The translations under genes and the position numbers were made by a program. Positions 1 to 10,689 of a stretch of 64,000 nt of DNA are shown here, piece after piece. Source of the DNA: Bubalus kerabau. Taxonomy: Eukaryota; Chordata; Mammalia; Artiodactyla; Bovidae. Position 1 is the first letter of the stretch. Each line of letters begins with the position of its first letter. Location: positions 16,289,001 to 16,353,000 of the forward strand of contig NC_073641.1 of NCBI RefSeq assembly GCF_029407905.1, read 5' to 3'. The notes beneath the pieces were generated by a model. The model was not told where the DNA came from, searched no databases, and worked only from the letters and a program-made list of their open reading frames with translations.

Positions 1-300
1 AAGAAAAAGCTCCCATCCTCTGTCTGAGAGGACTTGACAGCCAAGTGTGATGAATGGTTCCTGACCAGATCCTGAGTCAGGAATAAAAAACTGTCAGAGA
101 GATTTTTCAACTATTGAAGAAAGTTGAATATGGATTGTATGTTAATTAGATCCTTACTATTTAGAGTCTGGGCACTGACCAGCAGTGGCAGCACCTGGAA
201 GCGTGTTAGAACGCAGCTTCAACCTCAGGTTGTCTGTATGCGCATTAAAGGTTGAGAAGCATTCTATTAGAATATTAGATGATACTATTAAATCAGTTTA
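1..300. other. Unannotated unique sequence
   Basis: No gene, repeat end or motif that I can support. Confidence 0.4.
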
Positions 301-304
301 ACAC

Positions 305-870
305 TTCTTTTTAAGAAGTTCTTTATTTTTAATTTTTAATTGAAGCATAATTAATTTTCGATATTGTGTTAGTTTCAAGTGTACAGCAAGGTGATTTAGT
401 TATGCATATATTATTTTTCAGATGATTTTCCACCATAGGTTAGTATACGATATGGAGTATTGTTTCCTGTACTATACAGTAGGCCTTGGCACTTACCTAT
501 TTTATGTAAGTAGTAGTATGTGGGAGCCTGGTGGGCTGCCGTCTTTGGGGTCGCATAGAGTCGGACACGACTGAAGCGGCTTAGCAGCTTCAGCAGTAGT
601 ATGTATATGTTAGTCCCAAACTTCTAATTTATGCCCCCCTCATCCCGTTTTATAACCATAAGTTTGTTTTCTATGTCTGTGAATCTATTTCTGTTTTGAA
701 AATAAGTACATTGGTATTAGTTTTTTAGATTCCACAAATAAGTAATATCATATGATATTTGTCTTATTCTGACTTACTTCACTCAGTATGACAATCTCTA
801 GGTCCATCCATGTTGCTGCAGATGGCATTATTTCATTCTTTTTTTATGACTGAACAGTATTACGTTTCTT
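305..870 (-). mobile_element. L1 3' UTR fragment, antisense
   Basis: Typical reverse-oriented L1 3' region: a T-rich tail, TACAATATTGTG-like start, 'ccctgtgctatacagtagg'-type stretch, then 'cttacttcactcagtatgacaatctctagg' type sequence. It is interrupted by a SINE fragment at 522-594. Confidence 0.75.
522..594 (+). mobile_element. Bov-A2-type SINE 3' fragment
   Basis: About 73 bp with the GGAGCCTGGTGGGCTGCCGT core and the CGGACACGACTGAAGC tail. It sits in the L1 between 10-bp direct repeats AGTAGTATGT (512-521 and 595-604), so it is a separate, strongly 5'-truncated insertion. Confidence 0.8.
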
Positions 871-2933
871 GGTTGTGGTATTACTACGTCAGGGGAATGC
901 TTCTGTGTGTGTGTGGAGGGGAGGAGCATCTGGGTCATCCAAGTAGCATTCAGAGGCATGTCCGCAACCCAGACCAAAGATGAAGCCTTCAAGGGAACTG
1001 GATCCTAGACTCTTGCGAGGCACCGTGGCTTGTTCTGCTAGAGCCGTTTAGAGTCTTTTACTAGATGGGATAGCCCAGACATGGAGATGGGTACTACACA
1101 GAGGAGAGAAGAATGATGGAGGCAGGCTACCCCCATGGGAAGAAATTCCAACCGCAGAGGCACTTGGGGATTCATTCCCAGTGTGTGACAAGGCAACGAG
1201 GTTAGGAGTTTGGGTGTGTCCCCTTAACTCAGTGGAGAATTTTTCCCCTGTGTTGGATGACACAGCTGAAAATTCCTTCCTTCATATGTTATAATTCCCT
1301 TTGGTTTTCCCCAACCCTTTTCTGAGGTCTGACAACACCCGTACAGTGCTGTGCATCAGTGCCCGGGGAGAAGAGACCTGACTTGTGTTCACAGCCCCCA
1401 GTGGAGGACTTTGCAGAGGGAGCAGTGTCCTTCCAGGGGGTGGGGGTCCCAGGGTTCCGAGCTGCATTTTTCAGAAGGGGAGGTGAGCTGCTGCCAGCTC
1501 CTGGGTCTCAGTTAAGTATCTCTGTCTCCTCTGCAGGTCTGAATTTTGTATTCAAGATTATTAACTTGGAGACCTTTTCTGTACTTGCCAAATCACATAA
1601 GGGAAGTGGTGAGGATGGACCTCCCCCAAGCCCCATATGTCTGTAGCTGTAGAGGATTTGATTCATGCTGGGCGTTTATTTCAAATAAAGACTAGCACAA
1701 ATGGAAAAGATCTGAGAAACTGCCTCCTCCCATTGTTTCCAAATTCCACTCAGGTTTGGAACTTTTTTGAATAATTTTCATTTTGAAACTTGAAAAGGTA
1801 GAAGAATCCAGCCTCCTTCTGCTCGTAGGAGACATAGATAAGCATCTCCCACAAAGGTACACGATTATGTTACCCTTCTGGAATCCTGGTAGCCAATTCA
1901 AGTTGTTTTTGAAGCACAATGCTACCCATGAGGCCTAAACTAAAAGAACCAGACATTCCAGATTGACTCAAATAATTCCATTTTTTAAATGTAATGTTCT
2001 GGCACCTCTGTGATTTCCATATTTGTTCCAGTTTTCATCACACCCTGTGATATTGAATGGCAAGATCAAGAACAAAATGCTTCTCTGAATGACTCAGCTG
2101 CCTTCCTACCTTGTGGCTGTCAGGTGTAGAGCACAGTTTATCAGGAATTAGAGGAAAGCAAAATTTAGAATTTATTTCTCTTTGAGAATTTAGAGAATTG
2201 AGAATTTAGTTTTCTTTCAACAAATATAAAGAAGGTAAAATTTGTTATGTGGTTGTATGGGGAGGGAAAATCTCATTAGAAAATAAAAAACAAAGGAAGG
2301 AAATCCTCAATAGAAACTATGGATCTTTGATGACTTTTTCATTTCTGCATGATTTGAGATTTAGAAGAGCCAAGCTGAAACCTATTTTGTTCCTCACTCT
2401 ATCTTATAATTCGAGGGGAAAATGACATTAGTAACTATTGGACCCTATTATTCTCCAATACCCAGTAATTTAGCTTTGCAGGCAAGTCACAATGCAAGTC
2501 ACCCCAAGATAAGTCTGTTTCATTTCCTTTGGAACTGTTTGTAAACATTCAGAGCTCAGAACTGGGCTGTCCACGCCATGGTCCATGCAGCATGGCTGTG
2601 TTGTCTCTGACTCTACAGAACAAGAGTTTATACAGTTGAATTGGAAAACAGCTCTCCTGTGCTATGTCTAGTCCAGTCTGTGTAGGCCAGGCTTTATCAG
2701 TTTTGGGTACTCTGTGTGATAATTACTCCTTGCCAAACACACTTGTCTGAATTATTCCATGAAACAACTTGATAAATGGGTTTATCAAGCCCATTAAGTC
2801 TTGAAGAACTTAAATTAGTCCCAGATGACTCTCTCTCCAGTTAAAAAATGAATTTAAACAAAATCTGAATGTAAACATATTTTTAACTCAGTTCTATTTC
2901 AACCACTGAAGCACATTCTGGCAGTAAGCACTG
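871..2933. other. Unannotated sequence
   Basis: Short open frames at 1359-1646 (+) and 1692-1919 (-) show no family I recognise and no splice context worth claiming. I see no repeat family here. Confidence 0.35.
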
Positions 2934-3062
2934 TATCTATTTTTTTGGCATTTATGACTTTTGCGCTTGTTGGAAACAAACAAGATCTCAGGTGCCTATA
3001 TCTATTTTTTATATTTATGACTCTTTTGTGTTTGTTGGAAATGAACACGTTCTTGATTTTTT
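2934..3062 (+). repeat. Diverged tandem duplication, about 65 bp x 2
   Basis: Both copies (from about 2934 and 2999) start TATCTATTTTTT and carry TTTATGACT, TTTG or GCTTGTTGGAAA and a purine-rich end. They have diverged by perhaps a quarter, so the duplication is old. Confidence 0.6.
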
Positions 3063-3349
3063 TATCTGTAAAATAAAATAATAACAGCTGCTTCATAAGG
3101 ATTTTAAGATGATTAAGATAGTAGACAAAGTGATTTCACAGTATGAGGTACATAGTGAATGTTTAATAAATTTAATTCCTTTAGTTCATGGTACATGTAT
3201 AATGACTATCTGAAAATAGAGAGTTCCTAGGAAATTATTTCACAAGGTGAAATGGCAAAAAGTGAAAAAGCAATTACCTTAGGGCACATCTTGCTAAGGA
3301 GGCACAAAATAAATCAAGATATCCTCACAGACAGTTCAAAGCTGTGGCA

Positions 3350-3700
3350 TTTTTTTTAATTGAAGTTTGGTTGATTTACAATATTGTGTTTGTTTTGGAA
3401 ATACACCAAATGATTCAGTCATACATACATGTATTTCTCACTTTATTTTCCATTATAGGTTCTTAGAAGATACTGAATATAGTTCCCTGCTCTATACAGT
3501 AAACTCTGTTGCTTATCAGTTTTTTGTATAGTAGATGATATCTGTTAATGCCATGCTTCTAATTTTATCTCTCTCCCCATTTCCCCCCTTGTTAACCATA
3601 AGTTTGTTTTCTGCATCTATAAGTCTGTTTCTGACTGATATATAGATAAATATTATATGATGTAACTTATCTGTGGAATCTAAAGGATAATCCAGAAGCT
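3350..3700 (-). mobile_element. L1 3' UTR fragment, antisense
   Basis: Same structure as the copy at 305-870: T-tract, TTGATTTACAATATTGTG, CTCTATACAGTAAACTC, GTTAACCATAAGTTTG. It is diverged from that copy, so it is an independent old insertion. Confidence 0.75.
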
Positions 3701-4020
3701 ATGGCATCTTGATGTTGAGATGCTGAGTGTAGTTTCTGGGGAAGGAGCTCGGCAGGGCCACTTCTCACCACTTGAGCTGGGTGCTACTTTTATCAGTCTC
3801 TGCAAGTCAGACACTGAAATGTATTTTTGCTTTTCACCTTTTTTCATAAAAGCAAAAAAATCCTCCTCAGATTTCTTTTAGCAAAAACAGGTACTAACTT
3901 AGGCCTTTTGTAAAAGTGAAATGATGTAAAGTCAAGTTTTGAAAAGTGGGTAAGACCTGCGTTAATATCCATTGGTTTTCAAATTAACATTTGTCTTTCA
4001 TTGAAAAATAATGAGGTTTT

Positions 4021-4314
4021 TTTAAAAAATTCATTTATTTTATTTATTTTTGGCTGCTCTGGGTCTTCATTGCTGCACACGGGCTTCCTCTGGGTGTGGC
4101 AAGCAAGGGCTACACTTTGTTGCGGTGTATGGGTTTCTCGTTGTGGTGGCTTCTCTTGTTGCCGAGATGGGCTCTAGAATGTATGGGCCTCAGTAGTCGT
4201 GGGGCACGGGCTCAGTTTTCCTGTGGCACGTGGGATCTTCCCAGACCAGGGATCAAACCTGTGTCCCCTGCACTGGCAGGTGGATTCTTAACCACTAGAC
4301 CACCAGGGAAGCCC
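4021..4314 (-). mobile_element. CHR-type tRNA-Glu SINE, antisense, near full length
   Basis: The right end (reverse complement GGGCTTCCCTGGTGGTCTAG) is the tRNA-Glu-like head with recognisable A and B boxes. The body contains the TGGGATCTTCCCAGACCAGG motif and the left end is an A-tail in reverse. Target-site duplications AATAATGAGGTTT / AATAATGAGTTTT lie at 4007-4020 and 4315-4327, with one change. Confidence 0.85.
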
Positions 4315-4519
4315 AATAATGAGTTTTAATGGCAATCAAGAGCTAATATTTTGTGCATTAGTTAAGTTTTAAAATTGAAGGCTGTTCCCGATCTGCTTTT
4401 AAAGCCCTCTGCTTCTCTGGTCCTATTCCACACCACTTCTTTCCTGCCTCCAACTCACCGGTCTGACAGAACCATGTACTAGTCCTGATACATTCCACAG
4501 TTTCTTTTCCACCTTTACT

Positions 4520-5125
4520 GAGATAAACTGACATGCAGCATTGTGTAAGTTTCAAGTGTATAACACGTTGACTTGATCACTTATATATTGCAAAAATGCT
4601 TACCAGCACAGCATTGGGTAGGGTGTGCCACCTGCATCACGTCCTAAATGACCATTTCTTCTTTGCAGTGAGAACATGTAAGAGTCCCTCTCTCAGGAGC
4701 TTTAAAGGATGTAATACAGTATCATTAAATATGATCACCGTGCTATGCATTTGATCCTTGGAACTTTTAATGACTTTACAACTAGAAGTTTGAACTCTTT
4801 GACCAACATTTCCCTCTCTCCTACCACCCCATGCCTCTGGTAACCAGTATTCTATTCTGTTTCTTTGAGTCTGAGTTTTAGAGTTCACACATATGTAATA
4901 ATCAGATAGCATTTGTCTTTATCTGGCTTATTCTGACTTAATTTCATTTAGTATACTGCATTCAGGATCCATCCATGTTGCCATAAAGGATGGATCTTGA
5001 ACGCAGTATACTAAATGAATCCATTCTTCTTGTGGTTGAATTATATATATATACATACACATCTTCATATCCATTCATCTGTTGATGGACACAGGTTATT
5101 TCCATATCTTGGCTGTTGATTGTAA
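4520..5125 (-). mobile_element. Old L1 (L1M-like) 3' region, antisense
   Basis: Reverse L1 3' UTR with 'tttactgagataaactgacatg', 'gtttgaactctttgaccaacat' and 'ttcatatccattcatctgttgatgg' type stretches. It contains an internal inverted duplication (4945-5017), described separately. Confidence 0.7.
4945..5017. repeat. Palindrome: 30-bp arms, 13-bp loop
   Basis: Left arm 4945-4974 begins CATTTAGTATACTGCATTC. Right arm 4988-5017 is its reverse complement with two mismatches. The loop is 4975-4987. The right arm replaces normal L1 sequence, so this is an inverted duplication made after or during insertion. Confidence 0.85.
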
Positions 5126-5129
5126 AATT

Positions 5130-5266
5130 TCTTTCTTTTTGCTTAATTTATTTAATTTTTACTTTTTTTGGCCACATGGTTTGGCTTGATTCAAACTAGG
5201 GATTGAATCTGTACCCTCTGCATTGGAAACACAGAGTCTTAACCACTGGACTGCCAGGGAAACCCC
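5130..5266 (-). mobile_element. tRNA-Glu-derived CHR-like SINE, antisense, short
   Basis: The right end is the reverse complement of GGGTTTCCCTGGCAGTCCAG. A GATTGAATCTGTACCC B-box-like stretch follows, and the left end is a T-rich tail. Confidence 0.75.
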
Positions 5267-5329
5267 TGACTCCAGCCCCATAGTTGCTTATATCATTTTT
5301 CACCTGTCAGTTAACTTCTTCCCTAGTTT

Positions 5330-5760
5330 TCTTGATATGATCCTATTCTTCCTTTAAAGTAATCACATCTTTTCTTCTACAAAGTCATCTCTGATTTCCT
5401 TAGTACAAAAATAATCTCTTCCTTCTAGTCATTCTCATGGCATTGCATATTTTTAAAATAAAAATTTAAACATAGAATAGGATTAGATTTATAGAAAAGG
5501 TGTGAGGACCGTGTAGAGAATTCCATATTCCTCTTAGCTAGTGTCCCTTAACGTTTACACCCCACATTACTGTGGTACATTTGCCACAACTAATTAGCAG
5601 CATTGGTATACATACTGAGCACTTGCATCTATATTGTAACTGACTCGTAACTGTGAACTCCTTGAAGTCAGGCCCCGTGGCCATTAACTGTTCCATTTCT
5701 GTAATACGCACTGAGCCTGTTTCCCGCTGAGCACTGTGTGAGCGCCAGAACAATATGCGG
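5330..5760 (+). mobile_element. L2 LINE 3' fragments, sense
   Basis: Includes AAGTCATCTCTGATTTCC and AACTCCTTGAAGTCAGG followed by GAGCACTGTGTG, matching the L2 3' end in pattern. Degraded, with a non-matching stretch between. Confidence 0.5.
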
Positions 5761-5766
5761 CACATG

Positions 5767-7515
5767 AAAGCAGAGCTGTCCTCGCTCCTTTACTTGCCTA
5801 CCTCAACCAAAGCCCTCAGTTTGTCTGTTTATTTAAATCATCTTTTTGTTGGGGTAGAACATCCATGCCGAAAAATGCGATCATAAATTACAGAGCTCAT
5901 TGGATTTCCACAAGCGAACACACTCATATAATTCACCCACATCTTCAAATAGAATATTTCCAGCACATTTTCTTTCCTCAGAAGTCCCCCGGTATACCCC
6001 TTCTGGTAACTGCTGCTTTCCATTTTTATGTCTGATATTGCCCTCAGTTTTATTTTAACAATGGATTCACAATCACAGTATCTTGGTATAACCCACTTTT
6101 ATATTATCATATCCATGCAAAGTGGCTTGAATCTATCTATTAAAAAATTAACTGCTTGATTAAAGGAAGTACAATGAAGTAGCTTTCCCAACAGCCAAAC
6201 AATGTCCATTGTCTTTGCAGTTTATATAGTTTCTGCATCAAGGTCCAGCTTATGGTTGGAAGTACCCACTCTGGCTGAAGGACAATTCCAGGCTGACAAC
6301 ATCAGTCAGGCCAGTGTAGGAAGTAGGACATAAAACCATTTTGGTTTCTGTTCCCTTAGAAACACATGGAACAAAATAGAGTTTGCCAAATGGAAATATA
6401 CAAAACCACCGGGGAAATAAATGTTATTTTTAAGCTTCTAAGAGGCTATCACAAATAACTGGGAGGAGAGTGGAAAGAATTCAAAATGCAGGTGACCTTT
6501 TAACAGGCAGAACACAGCAGGGTCAGCAAGTGCCTAGAGAATGTTGTGACTTGGAGAAAGATTCTGAGAGCCCAGGCCAAGAGGGACTGACCTCACTGGA
6601 CATGATGAGAAGTAACTGTGAAGGAGCTGGCTTTTCCCTAGTCCTGTGAGAGCCAGACAGCAAAAAGGAAACCATCCTCCAGAAATGGAAGCTTTGAAAA
6701 CCACTGGCTACTAAAAGAGGACCAGATTTTGAGATCTGGGAGCTGGTGGGTTTGCTGCTGGAAGGCAGGTCTGGAGTGTTGCCCTCCAGAAAGCTGGTTC
6801 TCCTCTCCTCTCAGAGCAAGCACCATGGTGGTGGGTCTTAATGCTGCCAGTTGGTCAGTCTAGCTCTCCTCTCAGAGATAGCATTGAGGAAACGGACTAC
6901 ACTGGACACAGAGCTCTCGCATAAAGGGAAAGCGTCCCCAGACCAAGCAATGAGGGAGAGGGAAAGCCAGGGCTGCTCCTGGCTTTCCCCTGGGTTACAG
7001 ACAGTCATGACCAGGCACGGCTGGGACCTGCAGTGTTCTGGTCCTCACACAACTAGTAGGGTGGTGTGCCCATTTACTAACTAGACTCACAAGTGACACA
7101 GTGCATAAAACCTGGGAGCAAGGGCCCCGGGAGGCTGAATTTACTCCCCAGCTGCCTTTGTCCCACTATCTCCTGCTCCTATCACGACTTGCAGGCAAGG
7201 TGACTTGCAGGAGGTAAAATAGAAGTAGGCTTATGCAGGAGCCCACAGAGAAGTTTTGGATGGCTCATGGGTTCTGCTTATCCCAGCTATCTGGAATCTT
7301 ACAAAAACATTACACCAGTCTCTCATAAAATGGAGCAGGGACTTTCCAGAGGGCAGATCACAGCAGGGCAGTAAATGCAAGTGGTGATTCTCTCCCTTCA
7401 CTTAGACCAGCTCTCCCACCTTTTTTTCTCCGATTTTATTATTATTTTTTTAAATAATACATTGGAGCTTGTGACCAACAGAATTAAAATAGATCATTTA
7501 ATAACTGTTCTAAAA
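5767..7515. other. Unannotated sequence
   Basis: No supported gene. Minus-strand frames at 5538-5765 and 6638-6826 and a + frame at 6851-7084 look like chance. No repeat family recognised. Confidence 0.35.
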
Positions 7516-7808
7516 ATAATCAAAAGATGCCTGCTCCTTAAAAGAAAAGCTATGACAAACCTAGACAGTGTATTAAAAAGCAGAGACATCACTTTGCAAA
7601 CAAAGGTCTGTATAGTCAAAGCTGTGGTTTTTCCAGTAGTCATGTATGGATGTGAGAGTTGGACCTTAAAGAAGGGTGAGCACTGAAGAATTGACGCTTT
7701 CAAACTGTGGTGTTGGAGAAGACTCTTGAGAGTCCACTGGACAGCAAGGAGATCAAACCCGTCCATCCTAAAGGAAATCAGCCCTCAATATTCATTGGAA
7801 GGACTGAT
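7516..7808 (+). mobile_element. BovB LINE, sense, left part of interrupted copy
   Basis: The C-terminal region of BovB ORF2, recognisable from GCTATGACAAACCTAGACAG through GGAAGGACTGAT. The frame is broken. The same element resumes at 9059 after a nested BovB in opposite orientation. Confidence 0.85.
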
Positions 7809-9058
7809 CAGTTCAGTTCAGTTCAGTCGCTCAGTCGTGTCTGACTCTTTGCAACCCCATGAATCGCAGCACGCCAGGCCTCCCTGTCCATCACCAACTC
7901 CCGGAGTTCACCCAAACTCAAGTCCATCGAGTCAGTGAGGCCATCCAGCCATCTCATCCTCTGTCGTCCCCTTCTCCTCCTGCCCCCAATCCCTCCCAGC
8001 ATCACAGTCTTTTCCAATGAGTTAACTCTTCGCATGAGGTGGCCAAAGTACTGGAGTTTCAGCTTTAGCATCATTCCTTCCAAAGAAATCCCAGGGCTGA
8101 TCTCCTTCAGAATGGACTGGTTGGATCTCCTTGCAGTCCAAGGGACTCTCAAGAGTCTTCTCCAACACCACAGTTCAAAAGCATCAATTCTTCGGCGCTC
8201 AGCCTTCTTCACAGTCCAACTCTCACATCCATACATGACCACTGGAAAAACCATAGCCTTGACTAAACAGACCTTTGTTGGCAAAGTAATGTCTCTGCTT
8301 TTGAATATGCTATCTAGGTTGGTCATAACTTTCCTTCCAAGGAGTAAGTGTCTTTTAATTTCATGGCTGCAGTCACCATCTGCAGTGATTTTGGAGCCCC
8401 CCAAAATAAAGTCTGACACTGTTTCCACTGTTTCCCCATCTATTTTCCATGAAGTGATGGGACCAGATGCCATGATCTTCATTTTCTGAATGTTGAGCTT
8501 TAAGCCAACTTTTTCACTCTCCACTTTCACTTTCATCAAGAGGCTTTTTAGTTCCTCTTCACTTTCTGCCATAAGGGTGGTGTCATCTGCATATCTGAGG
8601 TTATTGATATTTCTCCCAGCAATCTTGATTCCAGCTTGCGCTTCTTCCAGCCCAGCGTTTCTCATGATGTACTCGGCATATAAGTTAAATAAGCAGGGTG
8701 ACAATATACAGCCTTGACGTACTCCTTTTCGTATTTGGAACCAGTCTGTTGGTCCATGTCCAGTTCTAACTGTTGCTTCCTGACCTGCATACAGGTTTCT
8801 CAAGAGGCAGGTCAGGTGGTCTGGTATTCCCATCTCTTTCAGAATTTTCCACAGTTTATTGTGATCCACACAAAGGCTTTGGCATAGTCAATAAGGCAGA
8901 AATAGACGTTTTTCTGGAACTCTCTTGCTTTTTTGATGATCCAGCGGATGTTGGCAATTTGGTCTCTGGTTCCTCTGCTTTTTCTAAAACCAGCTTGAAC
9001 ATCTGGAAGTTCATGGCTCACGTATTGCTGAAGCCTGGCTTGGAGAATTTTGAGCATT
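7809..9058 (-). mobile_element. BovB LINE, antisense, with long RT open frame
   Basis: 5'-truncated BovB (RTE clade) inserted in an older sense BovB. The minus strand has a 348-codon open frame (8869-7823) that starts in the reverse transcriptase palm and holds LRYADD (the catalytic YADD box). The CESW motif and the C-terminal CW(R)RLLRVPWTARRSN region follow, and it ends near the 3' UTR. The upstream RT part (9057-8839, containing GFRKSRGTRDQIANI and LIDYAKAF) is in another frame because about 5 bases are missing near 8874. The 3' end shows the GTTCAG repeats typical of BovB. It cannot make a full protein: the endonuclease is absent. Confidence 0.92.
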
Positions 9059-9308
9059 ATGCTGAGACTCTAATACTTTGGCCACCTGATGTGAAGAGCT
9101 GACTCACTGGAAAAGATGCTGATGCTGGGAAAGACTGAAGGCGGGAGGAGAAGGGTGTGACAGAGGGTGAGATAGTTGGATGGCATCACTGACTCAGTGG
9201 ACATAACTCTGAGCAAACTCTGGGAGATAGTGAAGGACAGGGAAGCCTGGCATGCTGCAGTCCACGGGGTCACAAAGAATCAGACAGGAATTAGCGACTG
9301 ATCAACAA
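9059..9308 (+). mobile_element. BovB LINE, sense, right part of interrupted copy
   Basis: Continues the copy ending at 7808: CTAATACTTTGGCCACCTGATG through CATGCTGCAGTCCACGGGG to an A-rich 3' tail. Clear duplication around the nested insertion is not visible beyond AT. Confidence 0.85.
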
Positions 9309-9680
9309 AAAATAATTAACCCCTTATCTCCACAGGGAGTTTTCCCCATAGTTGCCATATTACTACCTTCTTGACTTCTCTTTCTCAGCGGAGTGGAGGC
9401 TGCATCCTCTTCTGTTGCCAGCCTCCATCTCCATTGCAAAGCCCTGTGACCTCTCACTTCACAGACACAGAAAGCTCATCCTGCAGCCAGCCCCCACCCT
9501 AGTTCCCCACCCTCAGCAATATGGAAAAGGGCGGATGTTTTCAAGTTCTCTCTCTTTAACATATACTGGATGAAATTCTTAGTTTGGGTTTGTATGTTTC
9601 ACCAAAAACCAATCCCAGGCAGACATGAGAGGCTGCAGAGTTGGTCTACCTGTTACCTGGATTCCAGTAAAAGATGGAGG
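9309..9680. other. Unannotated sequence
   Basis: Nothing recognised. Confidence 0.35.
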
Positions 9681-9686
9681 CATCCT

Positions 9687-9882
9687 GGTGGTGGTTTAGT
9701 CACTCAGTTGTGTCCGACTCTTGTGACCCCACGGACATCCCACGCCCATGGGATTCTCCAGGCAAGAATACTGGAGTGGGTTGCCATTGCCTTCTCCAGG
9801 GGACCTTCCCGACCCAGGGATTGAACCCGGGTGTCCTTCACTGCAGGCAGATACTTTACCAACTGAGCTATGAGGGAAGCCC
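9687..9882 (-). mobile_element. Bov-tA SINE, antisense
   Basis: Right end is the reverse tRNA-Glu head (CTGAGCTATGAGGGAAGCC). The body has the CAGGCAAGAATACTGGAGTG core. Flanked by CATCCT at 9681-9686 and 9883-9888. Confidence 0.88.
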
Positions 9883-10353
9883 CATCCTAGATGTCCATAA
9901 ATAGAAATAATATTTTCGTATCTGAGAGTACATCCACTAAGGAGGTTCTAAAGGAGCTTTACAGAAATGTTGGCTAATCCAAGCACATGGACTGTATCTG
10001 CTCCCACATTAAGTTAAAAAAGATTCAAAATTATTTCCTTATAACACGACTGCAGCTGGGCAGTGTTTAACGCCTGAAAATCTATTGCAAAGAAAGACAA
10101 AAAAGGCTGGAAAGAAACGCATCAAAATGAACAGAGATGGAGCCCGCAGGGTGAGCCGTTGCCTGATTACCTTTTCTCTATAATTTTCCAGCCTTTGAAA
10201 TGAGCATGTCCTACTTTTATAACTATGAAAAGAAGCACAGAAAGTCTTGAACTTTGCATTTAACCAGTGGGCCAAAGCAATAAAGAGCAGAGGCTCCGTG
10301 GCGGGGCACCCAGCGCTCCTCCGGGCCGCAGGGCGGAGTTGGCTACCACCGTC

Positions 10354-10367
10354 GGGGCGGGGCGGGG
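10354..10367 (+). promoter_or_regulatory. Tandem GC boxes (Sp/KLF type)
   Basis: Two overlapping GGGGCGG motifs in the CpG island. A further reverse-strand GC box (CCACGCCCCCTCCCC) is at 10594-10608. Confidence 0.6.
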
Positions 10368-10449
10368 TCCCGGGACCGCCTGTGGGGCTCAGGACCCCGC
10401 TCTGCGCCGGAGCCTTCAGAGGGGAGCCTGTTTTATCTCTGCGCACCTA

Positions 10450-10457
10450 TGACGTCA
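10450..10457. promoter_or_regulatory. Perfect CRE palindrome TGACGTCA
   Basis: Full consensus CREB/ATF site inside the CpG island. A GATTAATC palindrome, a TAATCC homeobox-type site and an AAGTCACGAC half-site-like stretch follow at about 10481-10510. Confidence 0.65.
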
Positions 10458-10617
10458 CCCTAGGAAAACCAGAAAGCCCCGATTAATCACGAAGTCACGA
10501 CTAATCCCTGAAAGGAATTCGGGTCGGGGTGAGATGAGAGGGTGCCCCAGACAGCGATGTCAGACGCTGCCGCGGGGGCCGCCGTCCGGACAGCCACGCC
10601 CCCTCCCCGGCAGGCTA

Positions 10618-10629
10618 TGCGCATGCGCA
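10618..10629. promoter_or_regulatory. Perfect NRF1 palindrome TGCGCATGCGCA
   Basis: Full consensus NRF1 site in the CpG island. Such sites are strongly tied to CpG-island promoters near the transcription start. Confidence 0.65.
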
Positions 10630-10689
10630 GCAGCCCGCAGGTCGCTGGCCGGCCACCTGCTCCCTCCAGCCAGGCAGGTTTGCTCTGTA

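Larger units (their letters stand above)
10290..10650. promoter_or_regulatory. CpG island, orphan promoter-like region
   Basis: A compact block with about 40 CpG dinucleotides (counted by eye) in 360 bases, standing out sharply from AT-rich surroundings. It carries tandem GC boxes, a perfect CRE and a perfect NRF1 palindrome, and no TATA box at a clear position, typical of a mammalian CpG-island promoter. I could not tie it to a known gene. It lies about 16 kb beyond the 3' end of CWC27. Short overlapping frames start at 10534 and 10542 on the + strand, and a 135-codon frame runs on the minus strand from 10446 to 10039. None resembles a protein I know. A usable-looking donor occurs on the minus strand near 10171 (AAAAG|GTAATC). 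It may drive a noncoding RNA, be a distal element, or be an unrecognised first exon. Confidence 0.7.

Noticed and set aside
4096..4329. 77-codon + frame
   Set aside because: Lies wholly in an antisense CHR SINE.
7935..8489. 184-codon + strand open frame
   Set aside because: It is the antisense shadow of the BovB ORF2 on the minus strand.
10039..10446. 135-codon minus-strand open frame at the CpG island
   Set aside because: GC-rich islands often give chance open frames; no family resemblance and no transcript evidence, so not called as a gene.
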